Source: CAYYYG01 sp964591375 (GTDB lineage Bacteria > Patescibacteriota > Microgenomatia > UBA1406 > GWC2-37-13). Taken from it: a DNA stretch of 18,122 nucleotides. The translations under genes were made by a program, and so were the position numbers. Under the pieces are notes generated by a model that was not told the DNA's origin, searched no databases, and saw nothing but the letters and a program-made list of their open reading frames with translations. Each line of letters opens with the position of its first letter. Positions within the stretch are counted from its first letter, which is position 1. Shown piece by piece: positions 1 through 7,212 of the stretch. The DNA is taken from assembly GCA_964591375.1 (NCBI GenBank), contig CAZQAU010000029.1, positions 1-18,122 on the forward strand. Direction: 5' to 3'.

Positions 1-2109
1 ATAGATAATTTTTTTGCACAGCTTGATTCTTATAATCAAGGATTAACTGAAACGTATCAAAGACAGGCATCGGTCTCAGCGATGTTAGCAGCCAATAGTC
101 GCTTCATTATGCAAAGTAATTCGTTTATAAAGAGAATAACATTTTTAAAACCCACAGGTAGAGAGCTTATGGAGATAGATCGCGAAATGCAGGTGGCAGA
201 TGAAAATTTATTTTTTGAAATAGAAACAGACACATTTCAGGAAGCATTAGCTAGCAAGAAGCCCACTATTTCTAAAGTATATTTTTTAGAGAACGAATCT
301 GGTCCATTTATTAACATGTTTACTCCTATTATCGAATCAAATAAAGTGGTTGGAATTATAAAAATGCAGATTAGTTTGATAAAACTTTGGGATATTGTTG
401 CGAAAGTAAAATTGGGCGAAACGGGATATGCTTATGTAGTAGATCATGATGGAAGATTAATCGCACATCCTGATGCCGGCTTTCTTTTAAAAAGTCCTAT
501 TCTTACTTCTCGAAAAATTATTGCTGATGAAGTAACTAATAGGAATTCTTCACATTGGCCAGATGATTATGAGTATATAAATGAACAAAAAATTCCTGTT
601 GTATCACAAATTTCTACCATACCACGAGCCAACTGGATAGTAATATTTGAGCAGTCGACAGGCGAAGCCTATCAATTTATGAATTTTCTTCTATCGTTTT
701 TATCATATTTTCTTGTCATCTCAATTTCAGTTATTGTGATAATTTCTTATGCTTTGAGTAAAAATATTTTGCTTTCAATCCAGACATTAAAAAAAGGTGC
801 GTTTTTGCTCGAACAAGAAAATTTAAAAACAAGAATTAACATACAATCAGGAGATGAATTTGAAGAGCTAGGTAATTCATTTAATGCGATGGTTTCCAAA
901 CTTGACACATCTTTTACGCAACTTGAGGAACAAAGAAAACGATCCAATAAAACGGCCGAATTACTTTTAAGAAGAGACCTGGATCTGCGCAGTATTAATG
1001 ATGAATTAGAAACTGAAAAAGAAAATATCCAGGTAGAAAAAGATAAGTTTATGATCGTTCTTTCCGGTATTACAGATGCCGTTATTGCTCTGGATCTAGA
1101 TTATCGTGTAGTTACTTTCAACGCAGCGGCTGAGAAACTTACCGGACAGAGTGCAAGTGATGCGATTGGTAAACCGATTGACTCAATCATAAAAATTTAT
1201 GACAAAGATCATCAACTAGATGTGAATGAATATTGTCCGCTTAACTCCGAAGAACAGGAAGGTGTTGTTTTTGTTAAAAAATATTTAAAAATTATTACCG
1301 GTGAAAAGCAGTCTTTTGTAGATTTAATGGTTGGCAAAATAAAAGATAGTCGGCGAAATAATTTAGCAGGAATTATATCGATTCATGACTTAACAGAAGA
1401 ACAGCGACTCGAAGAAATGAAATTGGATTTCGTCTCTATGGCGGCTCATGAACTGCGTACTCCATTAACTTCAATTCGGGGATACTTATCTTTATATATT
1501 GATGAAAACGAAAAGTATTTAAAGGATGAGCAGAAATTTCTTCTTAATAGAATTGACATATCTTGTCAGCAGCTGGGTTCTCTGGTGGAGAACCTATTGA
1601 GCGTATCAAGAATAGAAAAAGGTGCTTTTATGGTAAATCCTAAACCAATTGATTGGAATGATATTTTAAAAAATACTTTTGACCAGTTAATTGTGCGTGC
1701 ACGGGAGAAAAACATTCAATTAACCTATGAAGAGCCACAGACAAAAATTATGGTGTTGGCAGATAAATTACGAATTACTGAGGTGGTAACAAATTTGTTA
1801 GCCAATGCTATCTCCTATACGCCGACAAATGGATCAGTTCGTCTTTGGGTGGAACAAAATAAAAATGAAGTTATCACTCATATAACTGATACTGGAGAGG
1901 GAATAGCGGCTGATGCACTTCCGCATCTATTCACTAAGTTCTTCCGTGTCTCTGGAGTGCTAAGCCAAGGCTCAAAAGGTACAGGATTAGGTTTATATAT
2001 CTCCAAAGCGATTGTTGAAAAACATAATGGAAAGATTTGGGTGGATTCTCAGGTGGGTAAAGGTTCAACCTTTAGTTTCACTGTTCCGGTTTCAGAAATG
2101 AAAGTTTGA
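1..2109 (+). CDS. Membrane sensor histidine kinase (Cache-HAMP-PAS-HisKA-HATPase), 5' partial
   Basis: The reading frame is open from base 1, so the true start and probably the first membrane segment lie upstream; the first in-frame ATG is at 82 (675 residues from there). Numbered from that Met: an extracytoplasmic Cache-like sensor region (about 1-195, with GETGYAYVVDHDGRLIAHP), a membrane segment (about 203-226), a HAMP region (about 227-280), a charged coiled-coil linker (280-320), a PAS domain (about 322-440, TFNAAAEKLTG), then the kinase core. His456 in AAHELRTPL is the predicted phosphorylated residue. The N-box is NLLANAISYTP (Asn575), G1 is DTGEGIA (Asp603), and G2 is GTGLGLYIS (from Gly633). 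All ATP-binding motifs are intact, so it should be active. It is followed 30 bases later by a FIST gene and then a receiver, so it likely phosphorylates that receiver. The ligand is unknown. It ends with TGA directly followed by TAA. Confidence 0.95.
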   Translation: MDNFFAQLDSYNQGLTETYQRQASVSAMLAANSRFIMQSNSFIKRITFLKPTGRELMEIDREMQVADENLFFEIETDTFQEALASKKPTISKVYFLENESGPFINMFTPIIESNKVVGIIKMQISLIKLWDIVAKVKLGETGYAYVVDHDGRLIAHPDAGFLLKSPILTSRKIIADEVTNRNSSHWPDDYEYINEQKIPVVSQISTIPRANWIVIFEQSTGEAYQFMNFLLSFLSYFLVISISVIVIISYALSKNILLSIQTLKKGAFLLEQENLKTRINIQSGDEFEELGNSFNAMVSKLDTSFTQLEEQRKRSNKTAELLLRRDLDLRSINDELETEKENIQVEKDKFMIVLSGITDAVIALDLDYRVVTFNAAAEKLTGQSASDAIGKPIDSIIKIYDKDHQLDVNEYCPLNSEEQEGVVFVKKYLKIITGEKQSFVDLMVGKIKDSRRNNLAGIISIHDLTEEQRLEEMKLDFVSMAAHELRTPLTSIRGYLSLYIDENEKYLKDEQKFLLNRIDISCQQLGSLVENLLSVSRIEKGAFMVNPKPIDWNDILKNTFDQLIVRAREKNIQLTYEEPQTKIMVLADKLRITEVVTNLLANAISYTPTNGSVRLWVEQNKNEVITHITDTGEGIAADALPHLFTKFFRVSGVLSQGSKGTGLGLYISKAIVEKHNGKIWVDSQVGKGSTFSFTVPVSEMKV

Positions 2110-2139
2110 TAAAGTTTTATAAATTGTTTAACCTTTAAT

Positions 2140-3324
2140 ATGGCATTATTTGCTGGAGTTGGCTATTCACAGAATGTAAGTTCTATTGCAGCTATTGATG
2201 AAGCATATGCTCAAGCCATCCTCTGCCTTGAAGGTAATTCTCCCAGTTTCATTTTGTTATATGCCTCCGCGACTTCGTATGATCAGCAGGTTCTTTTACA
2301 ACGACTCCAATCAAAAACGAAGGCCACAATTATAGGTTGCAGTACTGCGGGTGAGATCACTTCTACTGGCGGATCATTGGATAAATCCGTAGCTTTAATG
2401 GCTATTTACTCTGACAGAATGAAGTTTATTCCCGGCGTGGGATATGATATCCAGTCGGATGCACGTAAGGCTGGAAAAGCACTCGCAGAAAATATCCAAA
2501 AAAACGGTGAAAGTAAACCTAAAGCTGTCTTAATGATGCCGGATGGTTTAGCTGGTAATGGTGCTGATATTGTTCGTGGTGTATTAGATGTTTTTGGACA
2601 TGATTTTATGGTGGCTGGTGGTTCGGCAGGAGATGATTATTTATTTAAGCAAACATACCAGTATTACGGAGACAAGATATTATCAGGATCTGTAGTAGGG
2701 GTGGGATTATTTGGCGCTTTTTCCTATGGTATTGGTGTTCGCCATGGCTGGATTCCAATCGGAACACCGCAGATTGCGACCAAATCAAAAAATAACATAC
2801 TATATGAATTAAACGGGAGACCGGCGATTGAGATGTATGAAGCACACTTTGGTAAAGATAAGGTTATGGTTGACCACAACGAGCCGCTTGCCCGACTTGC
2901 TATTACATATCCTCTTGGTATTCCAACCCCAAATAAAGATGGATATCTTATACGTGATCCAATCACGGTTGATGAGAATGGTGCGATCACCTGTGCCGCT
3001 GAAATTCCCGAAGGATCGGAAGTATATTTGATGATCGGAAGTCGTGAAGAAGCAATAGAAGCTGCATCCGATGCTGCACGTAAGGCATTGGCACAACTAG
3101 GTGACAAAAAAGTTAAAGCCATTCTGCTTTTTAATTGTATCGCTCGCAAAAAATTATTAATGTCAAAAAAACATCAGGAAATAGAGAAGATACGTGCTAT
3201 TCTCGGCAATGATATTCCTTTGATAGGATTTTATACATATGGAGAACAGGCACCTTTAGGCGGTCAGGTTGTAACGTGTTCCTTCCATAACGAAACTGAT
3301 GTTATTTTTTTGCTTGCTGAATAA
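2140..3324 (+). CDS. Stand-alone FIST domain sensory protein
   Basis: A 394-residue soluble protein without signal peptide or membrane span. It matches the two-part FIST fold (FIST_N then FIST_C), proposed in the literature to be a small-ligand sensing module in signal transduction. Recognisable landmarks are GCSTAGEI (about 66-73), GGSAGDD (160-166), VGVGLFG (186-192), and near the C-terminus LLFNCIARKKLL and GFYTYGEQAP, typical of FIST_C. In many bacteria FIST is fused to kinases, cyclases or chemoreceptors; here it is a separate protein between a histidine kinase and a receiver. It may therefore act in the same pathway in trans, which is inference. The ATG at 2140 is the first usable start after the kinase stop in this frame. 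There is no clear Shine-Dalgarno; a TATAAA lies at 2118-2123. Confidence 0.88.
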   Translation: MALFAGVGYSQNVSSIAAIDEAYAQAILCLEGNSPSFILLYASATSYDQQVLLQRLQSKTKATIIGCSTAGEITSTGGSLDKSVALMAIYSDRMKFIPGVGYDIQSDARKAGKALAENIQKNGESKPKAVLMMPDGLAGNGADIVRGVLDVFGHDFMVAGGSAGDDYLFKQTYQYYGDKILSGSVVGVGLFGAFSYGIGVRHGWIPIGTPQIATKSKNNILYELNGRPAIEMYEAHFGKDKVMVDHNEPLARLAITYPLGIPTPNKDGYLIRDPITVDENGAITCAAEIPEGSEVYLMIGSREEAIEAASDAARKALAQLGDKKVKAILLFNCIARKKLLMSKKHQEIEKIRAILGNDIPLIGFYTYGEQAPLGGQVVTCSFHNETDVIFLLAE

Positions 3325-3339
3325 TAATTGTGTTATAAT
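3310..3339 (+). promoter_or_regulatory. Extended -10 promoter for the response regulator
   Basis: TTGCTT (3310-3315), an 18-base spacer and TATAAT (3334-3339) preceded by TGT form a good extended -10 promoter inside the end of the FIST gene. Transcription would begin about 7 bases after the -10, which is exactly the ATG at 3346, predicting a leaderless mRNA. Confidence 0.65.
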
Positions 3340-3345
3340 CTGCGT

Positions 3346-3753
3346 ATGGAACCTACTTCTTCAGCACCAATCAAAAAGAAAATACTCATTGTTGAGGATG
3401 AATTATTTATACGTGAGTTGTATGTTAAGGTGCTGGAAGAAGATGGATATGAAATTGATCAGGCTGAAGATGGAGAAATAGCTTTTGAAAAAATTCATGC
3501 GGGTGGGTATGATTTAGTTCTTTTGGATATTATGCTTCCTAAGATGGATGGACTTACAATTCTGGAAAAATTACAGAATAATCCACCCATAAAGCAAAAC
3601 AATGCAATTGTGCTACTTACTAATTTAGATCAGGAATTAACCATCGCAAAAGGTGTGTCATTAGGAATTCGTGGTTATATTATTAAAAGCCAAAATACTC
3701 CAAAACAGTTGAAAGAAGAAGTCATTCAATACTTATCACCGCCGAACGTTTAA
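3346..3753 (+). CDS. Receiver-only response regulator (CheY-like)
   Basis: A 135-residue single REC domain with no output domain. Visible residues are the acidic pocket Glu17-Asp18 (ILIVEDE), phospho-acceptor Asp61 (LVLLDIMLPKMDG), switch Thr92 (VLLTNL), aromatic Tyr111 and Lys114 (GYIIKS). All the residues needed for phosphotransfer are present. I chose the ATG at 3346 over an upstream in-frame ATG at 3328 because the -10 hexamer lies at 3334-3339, inside the six extra codons, and because the protein then begins in normal REC style. It is the likely partner of the upstream histidine kinase. Without a DNA-binding domain it must act by protein contact or pass phosphate on. Its last 18 bases overlap the 3' end of the convergent ATPase gene. 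Confidence 0.93.
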   Translation: MEPTSSAPIKKKILIVEDELFIRELYVKVLEEDGYEIDQAEDGEIAFEKIHAGGYDLVLLDIMLPKMDGLTILEKLQNNPPIKQNNAIVLLTNLDQELTIAKGVSLGIRGYIIKSQNTPKQLKEEVIQYLSPPNV

Positions 3754-6216
3754 CTGTGTGTAAAAAATTTTCTTGGCTGTTTCCACTACCATAATATATA
3801 GAATCACTACGATAATCAAAAATACCCAGTATGTTCCTGGTAACTTTACAAACTGAAATATGATACCGAGCTGAGTCTGAGATATTACTATACTAGCGAT
3901 TGCAGCACCGATAGCTCCCCAAATAACATACACTGAGGGCTTGCTCTTAAAAAAAGGTACAGTTTTGGTTCGTACGGCTAATATTATTAAAGACTGTGTT
4001 ACTAATGATTCTATAAACCAGCCCGTTCTAAAAGCAGGGACGGAGTAGCGAAAAATATAGAGCAGTCCAACAAAGGTAATAAAATCAAACAGAGAACTAA
4101 TTGGGCCAAACGTAAAAATAAAGTGTTTGATAAAATTAATATCCCAACGAAGAGGTTTTTTAATTTCTTCCATATCTACGTTATCTGTTGGAAGTGACAG
4201 TTGTGAAACATCATACATTAAATTGTTTAGAAGTATCTGAATGGGTAACAAAGGCAAAAAGGGCATAATTAAAGAGGCAATGCTGACGGAAAACATATTT
4301 CCAAAATTCGATCCCATACCCATAAATATATACTTCATCGTATTTACAAAGGTTTTTCGTCCTTCAATAATCCCTTCCTGGAGTACATGTAAAGATTTTG
4401 TAACAAGAATAATATCTGCAGAATCTTTGGCCACATCAACCGCGTTTTCAACGGATATGCCAATATCGGCAGCGCGCAATGATGGCGCATCATTGACACC
4501 ATCGCCCAGATACCCGACTACATTATTAGCTTTTTTAAGTGCCAATATGATACGATCTTTTTGATCAGGAGTCAGACGAGCAAAAATAGTATTATTAATG
4601 GCTATCCGCTGTAACGCGCGTTCAGTCACATGTAGGAGCTGCGTTGCGACCACAACACCCGAGACAGGAATATCGAGCTCACGACAAACTTTTTGAGTTA
4701 CGAGCTCATTATCACCGGTGAGAATTTTTAAGGTCACGCCACTTGTGTGTAGTGATTGCAGAACTTCCTTCGCTGATTCTTTAGGTGGATCAAGGAAAGC
4801 TGTATACCCTAAGAAAATTAAATTATTTTCATCATCTTTTGTAAACTCAGTTTTTTTGTTAGGTACGATTTTATATGCGACAGCTAATACACGAAAACCT
4901 TCTGTGCTCAATTCCTTAAAGCGCTTGGCCAATGTTTGTTGAATGTCTTTTGTAATTTTTTTGACACCTTGACCGTCATAATAATGAGAGGTAACAGACC
5001 AAACGCTTTCTGGTGCGCCTTTACATATAAGCATATACTCCGAGTTACGAACCACAACAGAAAGTCTCTTGCGTATAAAATCAAAAGGAATTTCGTCAAC
5101 TTTTTTAAATTCATGAGACTTAGCTTCCGAATGTGCCAGTATGGCTTCATCAAGAGGACTTCTGAGATTAGACTGGAAAGAGCTATTTAAAAAAGCATAT
5201 TTTAAAACTTTAGCATCTTCTTCTCCTAAAATATTTTCATATTTTTCTAACCTAATTTTATTTTCTGTAATTGTGCCAGTTTTATCAGTACAGAGAATAT
5301 TCATACTGCCAAAGTTCTGTATCGATGGAAGATGTTTGACGATGACTCCTTTTTTAGCCATACGCATAGCTCCTTTTGATAAGTTCACTGTAACAATCAT
5401 AGGGAGAAGCTCAGGTGTCAGTCCAACAGCGAGCGCTATAGCAAAAAGGAAAGAATTGAAAAGGTCATGTTTAAAAATAATATTGACAAAAAAAATAAAA
5501 ATAACTAAAGTCAGCGTTAATTGCATAACCAACATACCAAAGTGTCGAATACCTTTTTCAAAATCAGTTTCCGGACGCTTAAGTGAAAGCGTGTGAGCAA
5601 TTTTTCCAAACTCTGTTTCTGATCCTATACGGACGATTACACCAGTTGCATCGCCATTTAATACAGTTGATCCCATCATGATCTCTTGCCCCGCACCTTT
5701 TTCAACAGGAAACGATTCACCAGTAAGTGTGGATTCATCGACATGGAAATCATCGGCCGTAATGATTTCCATGTCTGCCGGCACTACATCACCAGATGAA
5801 AGCATGACTAAATCTCCTTTTGTAACATGGGAGGCAGTTATTTCTTTTTTTTCTCCATCGCGCATTACCCAGACATGAGTAGTGGCTTTTTGTTTTAATT
5901 TTTCCGCTGCTTGTTCTGACTGATACTCTTGAATAAAATCAATAATGACGCTAAAAAAAACAATTGCTGTTATGATGATAAAGTCAACGATAGCTCCCGT
6001 TGAAGCAGAAATAAATGAAGCAAACAACAAAATGATAATTAAGGGATTTTTAAAACGGGAAAGAAAAGATACAAAAAAATTTTGTTTTTTTGATTCGCTT
6101 ACAAGATTTAGCCCGTATGTATCAATTCGTTTTTTTGCTTCCTGTGTGCTTAATCCATGAAGATGCGAACTGAGTTCAGTAATTCGTTTTTCTTGAGCAG
6201 GCGATATCATTTCCAT
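3736..6216 (-). CDS. mgtA: Mg2+-importing P-type ATPase, MgtA/MgtB (P3B) family
   Basis: An 826-residue P-type ATPase, somewhat shorter than the roughly 900 residues of enterobacterial MgtA. In order: cytoplasmic N-terminus with the cation-ATPase N motif (HGLSTQEAKKRIDTYGLN), two membrane segments, actuator domain with TGES (about 165-168), the membrane helix 4 motif TPELLP, phosphorylation motif CTDKTGTIT (Asp311), nucleotide-binding domain, hinge GDGVNDAP (about 571-578), then a six-helix C-terminal membrane part. The C-terminal stretch with SNFGNMFSVSIASLIMPFLP, YDVSQLSLPTDNVD and FGPISS is characteristic of MgtA/MgtB and argues against Ca2+ or K+ pumps. A GTG start at 6231 is possible, but I prefer the ATG at 6216 because TATACT ends six bases before it. 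If leaderless, there is no room for a Mg2+-sensing 5' leader. Confidence 0.92.
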   Translation of the reverse strand: MEMISPAQEKRITELSSHLHGLSTQEAKKRIDTYGLNLVSESKKQNFFVSFLSRFKNPLIIILLFASFISASTGAIVDFIIITAIVFFSVIIDFIQEYQSEQAAEKLKQKATTHVWVMRDGEKKEITASHVTKGDLVMLSSGDVVPADMEIITADDFHVDESTLTGESFPVEKGAGQEIMMGSTVLNGDATGVIVRIGSETEFGKIAHTLSLKRPETDFEKGIRHFGMLVMQLTLTLVIFIFFVNIIFKHDLFNSFLFAIALAVGLTPELLPMIVTVNLSKGAMRMAKKGVIVKHLPSIQNFGSMNILCTDKTGTITENKIRLEKYENILGEEDAKVLKYAFLNSSFQSNLRSPLDEAILAHSEAKSHEFKKVDEIPFDFIRKRLSVVVRNSEYMLICKGAPESVWSVTSHYYDGQGVKKITKDIQQTLAKRFKELSTEGFRVLAVAYKIVPNKKTEFTKDDENNLIFLGYTAFLDPPKESAKEVLQSLHTSGVTLKILTGDNELVTQKVCRELDIPVSGVVVATQLLHVTERALQRIAINNTIFARLTPDQKDRIILALKKANNVVGYLGDGVNDAPSLRAADIGISVENAVDVAKDSADIILVTKSLHVLQEGIIEGRKTFVNTMKYIFMGMGSNFGNMFSVSIASLIMPFLPLLPIQILLNNLMYDVSQLSLPTDNVDMEEIKKPLRWDINFIKHFIFTFGPISSLFDFITFVGLLYIFRYSVPAFRTGWFIESLVTQSLIILAVRTKTVPFFKSKPSVYVIWGAIGAAIASIVISQTQLGIIFQFVKLPGTYWVFLIIVVILYIMVVETAKKIFYTQLNVRR

Positions 6217-6222
6217 ATATTC

Positions 6223-6228
6223 AGTATA
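6223..6228 (-). promoter_or_regulatory. mgtA: -10 element of the Mg ATPase gene, leaderless arrangement
   Basis: Read on the minus strand, TATACT is followed by six bases and then the ATG at 6216. A weak -35-like TTAATA lies 18 bases upstream (6247-6252). The spacing places the transcription start at or within a base or two of the ATG. Confidence 0.5.
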
Positions 6229-6315
6229 CACAAAACATCTAGTTTCTATTAAATATAACGCTCCGTTCTTACTAGTATCTTACCTTTTTTTGTACCCTCG
6301 TTTGCAGCTGCGCCT

Positions 6316-6321
6316 TATAAT
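6316..6321 (+). promoter_or_regulatory. Candidate -10 element for the small membrane protein gene
   Basis: TATAAT lies about 50 bases upstream of the ATG at 6372, leaving a leader of roughly 45 bases. The best -35-like sequence (TTGTAC, 6290-6295) is 20 bases away, so this promoter is less certain than others in the window. Confidence 0.3.
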
Positions 6322-6356
6322 TTGAGTATTGATAATAATTAGTAGTTATATAAGAA

Positions 6357-6363
6357 AGAGGTG
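6357..6363 (+). promoter_or_regulatory. Shine-Dalgarno site (the only clear one in the window)
   Basis: AGAGGTG within AAGAAAGAGGTGAAAC, eight bases before the ATG at 6372, matches the anti-Shine-Dalgarno end of 16S rRNA well. No other gene here has a comparable site. Confidence 0.7.
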
Positions 6364-6371
6364 AAACAATT

Positions 6372-6575
6372 ATGGCACATACAGTTGAGTATATTCACGA
6401 AGGAAAATCTAATTCAGGCATAGGTTTTCTAATGGGCATTGTATTACTCATGTTTTTTATGTTTTTAATGTTTTATTATGGATTACCTGTGCTCAAAAGC
6501 ACATTATCAACACCGCAAGCCCCACAAATTAATGTTCCGGATAAAGTAGATGTAAATATTAAACAAGCTAAATAA
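6372..6575 (+). CDS. Small single-span membrane protein of unknown function
   Basis: A 67-residue protein. Residues 1-15 are polar (MAHTVEYIHEGKSNSG). Residues about 16-38 form one very hydrophobic segment rich in Met, Phe and Leu. The tail has TPQAPQINVPDKVDVNIKQ, a Pro-rich then alternating pattern. There is no signal peptidase or lipobox motif. I do not recognise a named family. That the gene is real is supported by its strong Shine-Dalgarno, a stop followed 16 bases later by an intrinsic terminator, and a sensible protein composition. It is transcribed away from the Mg ATPase gene across a 155-base intergenic region and ends with its own terminator, so it is probably a separate short transcript. 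That it is highly expressed is inference from the site and terminator. Confidence 0.75.
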   Translation: MAHTVEYIHEGKSNSGIGFLMGIVLLMFFMFLMFYYGLPVLKSTLSTPQAPQINVPDKVDVNIKQAK

Positions 6576-6590
6576 TGAGATATTAAATTA

Positions 6591-6625
6591 AATACAGGCG
6601 AATTGCGGATCGCCTGTATTTTTTT
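6591..6625 (+). terminator. Strong rho-independent terminator
   Basis: A perfect 11-bp stem (AATACAGGCGA paired with TCGCCTGTATT), an 8-base loop and a run of seven T (6619-6625). It closes the transcript of the small membrane protein gene. Confidence 0.9.
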
Positions 6626-6707
6626 GTAAAAGTTTGTCTGTGATTTGTATCATATATAGTTATAATAGAATTATTTATAGCAGTATAAATTTCTTTAAGT
6701 GGATAGA

Positions 6708-6716
6708 TGATATAAT
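6708..6716 (+). promoter_or_regulatory. Extended -10 promoter for the flavodoxin gene
   Basis: TGATATAAT is a perfect extended -10 element. It would give a leader of about 20 bases before the ATG at 6744. Further -10-like hexamers follow (TATACT at 6719, TATTAT at 6725), so the exact transcription start is uncertain. The rest of 6626-6743 is AT-rich with no gene. Confidence 0.45.
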
Positions 6717-6743
6717 GCTATACTTATTATTACTAATCCATAT

Positions 6744-7202
6744 ATGAATATTCTTATTGCATACGCAACTTTTTCCTCCGGCACGATGGAAGCCAGTGAA
6801 TTCATCGCTCAGTTGATTCGTGATAAGGGCCATATTGTTAATTTGAAAAAAATTGCTGAAACTCATCCAGATGAATTTAATGAATACGATCTGGTCATGT
6901 TAGGATCACCCAGCTGGCTTGTAAATAATACCGAAGGAATGCCTCATGATGACTTTGTTAACTTTTTTAAACTGGCTGAAGGTAAAGTATATGAACAAAA
7001 AAAATTTGTCATCTACGGATTGGGAGATGCTTCCTATGCTCATTTTTGTGGTGCCGTTGATCATATTGAGGAATTTGTACATAAAATGAAAGGAAACATC
7101 GTGACGGAATCATTGCGTATAGATGGTTATTTGATGGATGAAAAAAATGCACAAGACCATATAAAAACTTGGATTGACAATGTCTTATCTAAACTCTCTT
7201 AA
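6744..7202 (+). CDS. Flavodoxin
   Basis: A 152-residue single-domain flavodoxin: a soluble FMN protein that carries one or two electrons at low potential. The start MNILIAYATFSSGTMEASE is strand 1 plus the FMN phosphate loop (residues 9-16). MLGSPSWLVNNTEG is the 60s loop, with Trp as the likely flavin-stacking residue. YGLGDASYAHFCGAVDHIEEF is the 90s loop and following helix. The length is normal for a short-chain flavodoxin. The phosphate loop is slightly unusual, with Met where a Thr normally closes the TGNT motif. No flavodoxin reductase or ferredoxin partner is encoded in this window, so its electron donor is unknown. The next gene starts about 10 bases after its stop, or overlaps it if an earlier start is used. 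Confidence 0.9.
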   Translation: MNILIAYATFSSGTMEASEFIAQLIRDKGHIVNLKKIAETHPDEFNEYDLVMLGSPSWLVNNTEGMPHDDFVNFFKLAEGKVYEQKKFVIYGLGDASYAHFCGAVDHIEEFVHKMKGNIVTESLRIDGYLMDEKNAQDHIKTWIDNVLSKLS

Positions 7203-7212
7203 TAAACATCCA

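Noticed and set aside
2724..3149. 141-codon open frame on the minus strand opposite the FIST gene
   Set aside because: Antisense to a well-supported FIST reading frame; composition is that of a shadow frame.
5141..5596. 151-codon open frame on the plus strand opposite the Mg ATPase
   Set aside because: It lies wholly antisense to a gene with all P-type ATPase motifs; its protein has no recognisable features and no start signals.
6232..6371. Mg2+ riboswitch or M-box in front of the ATPase
   Set aside because: The -10 box adjacent to the ATG leaves no leader, and I saw no matching long structured element.
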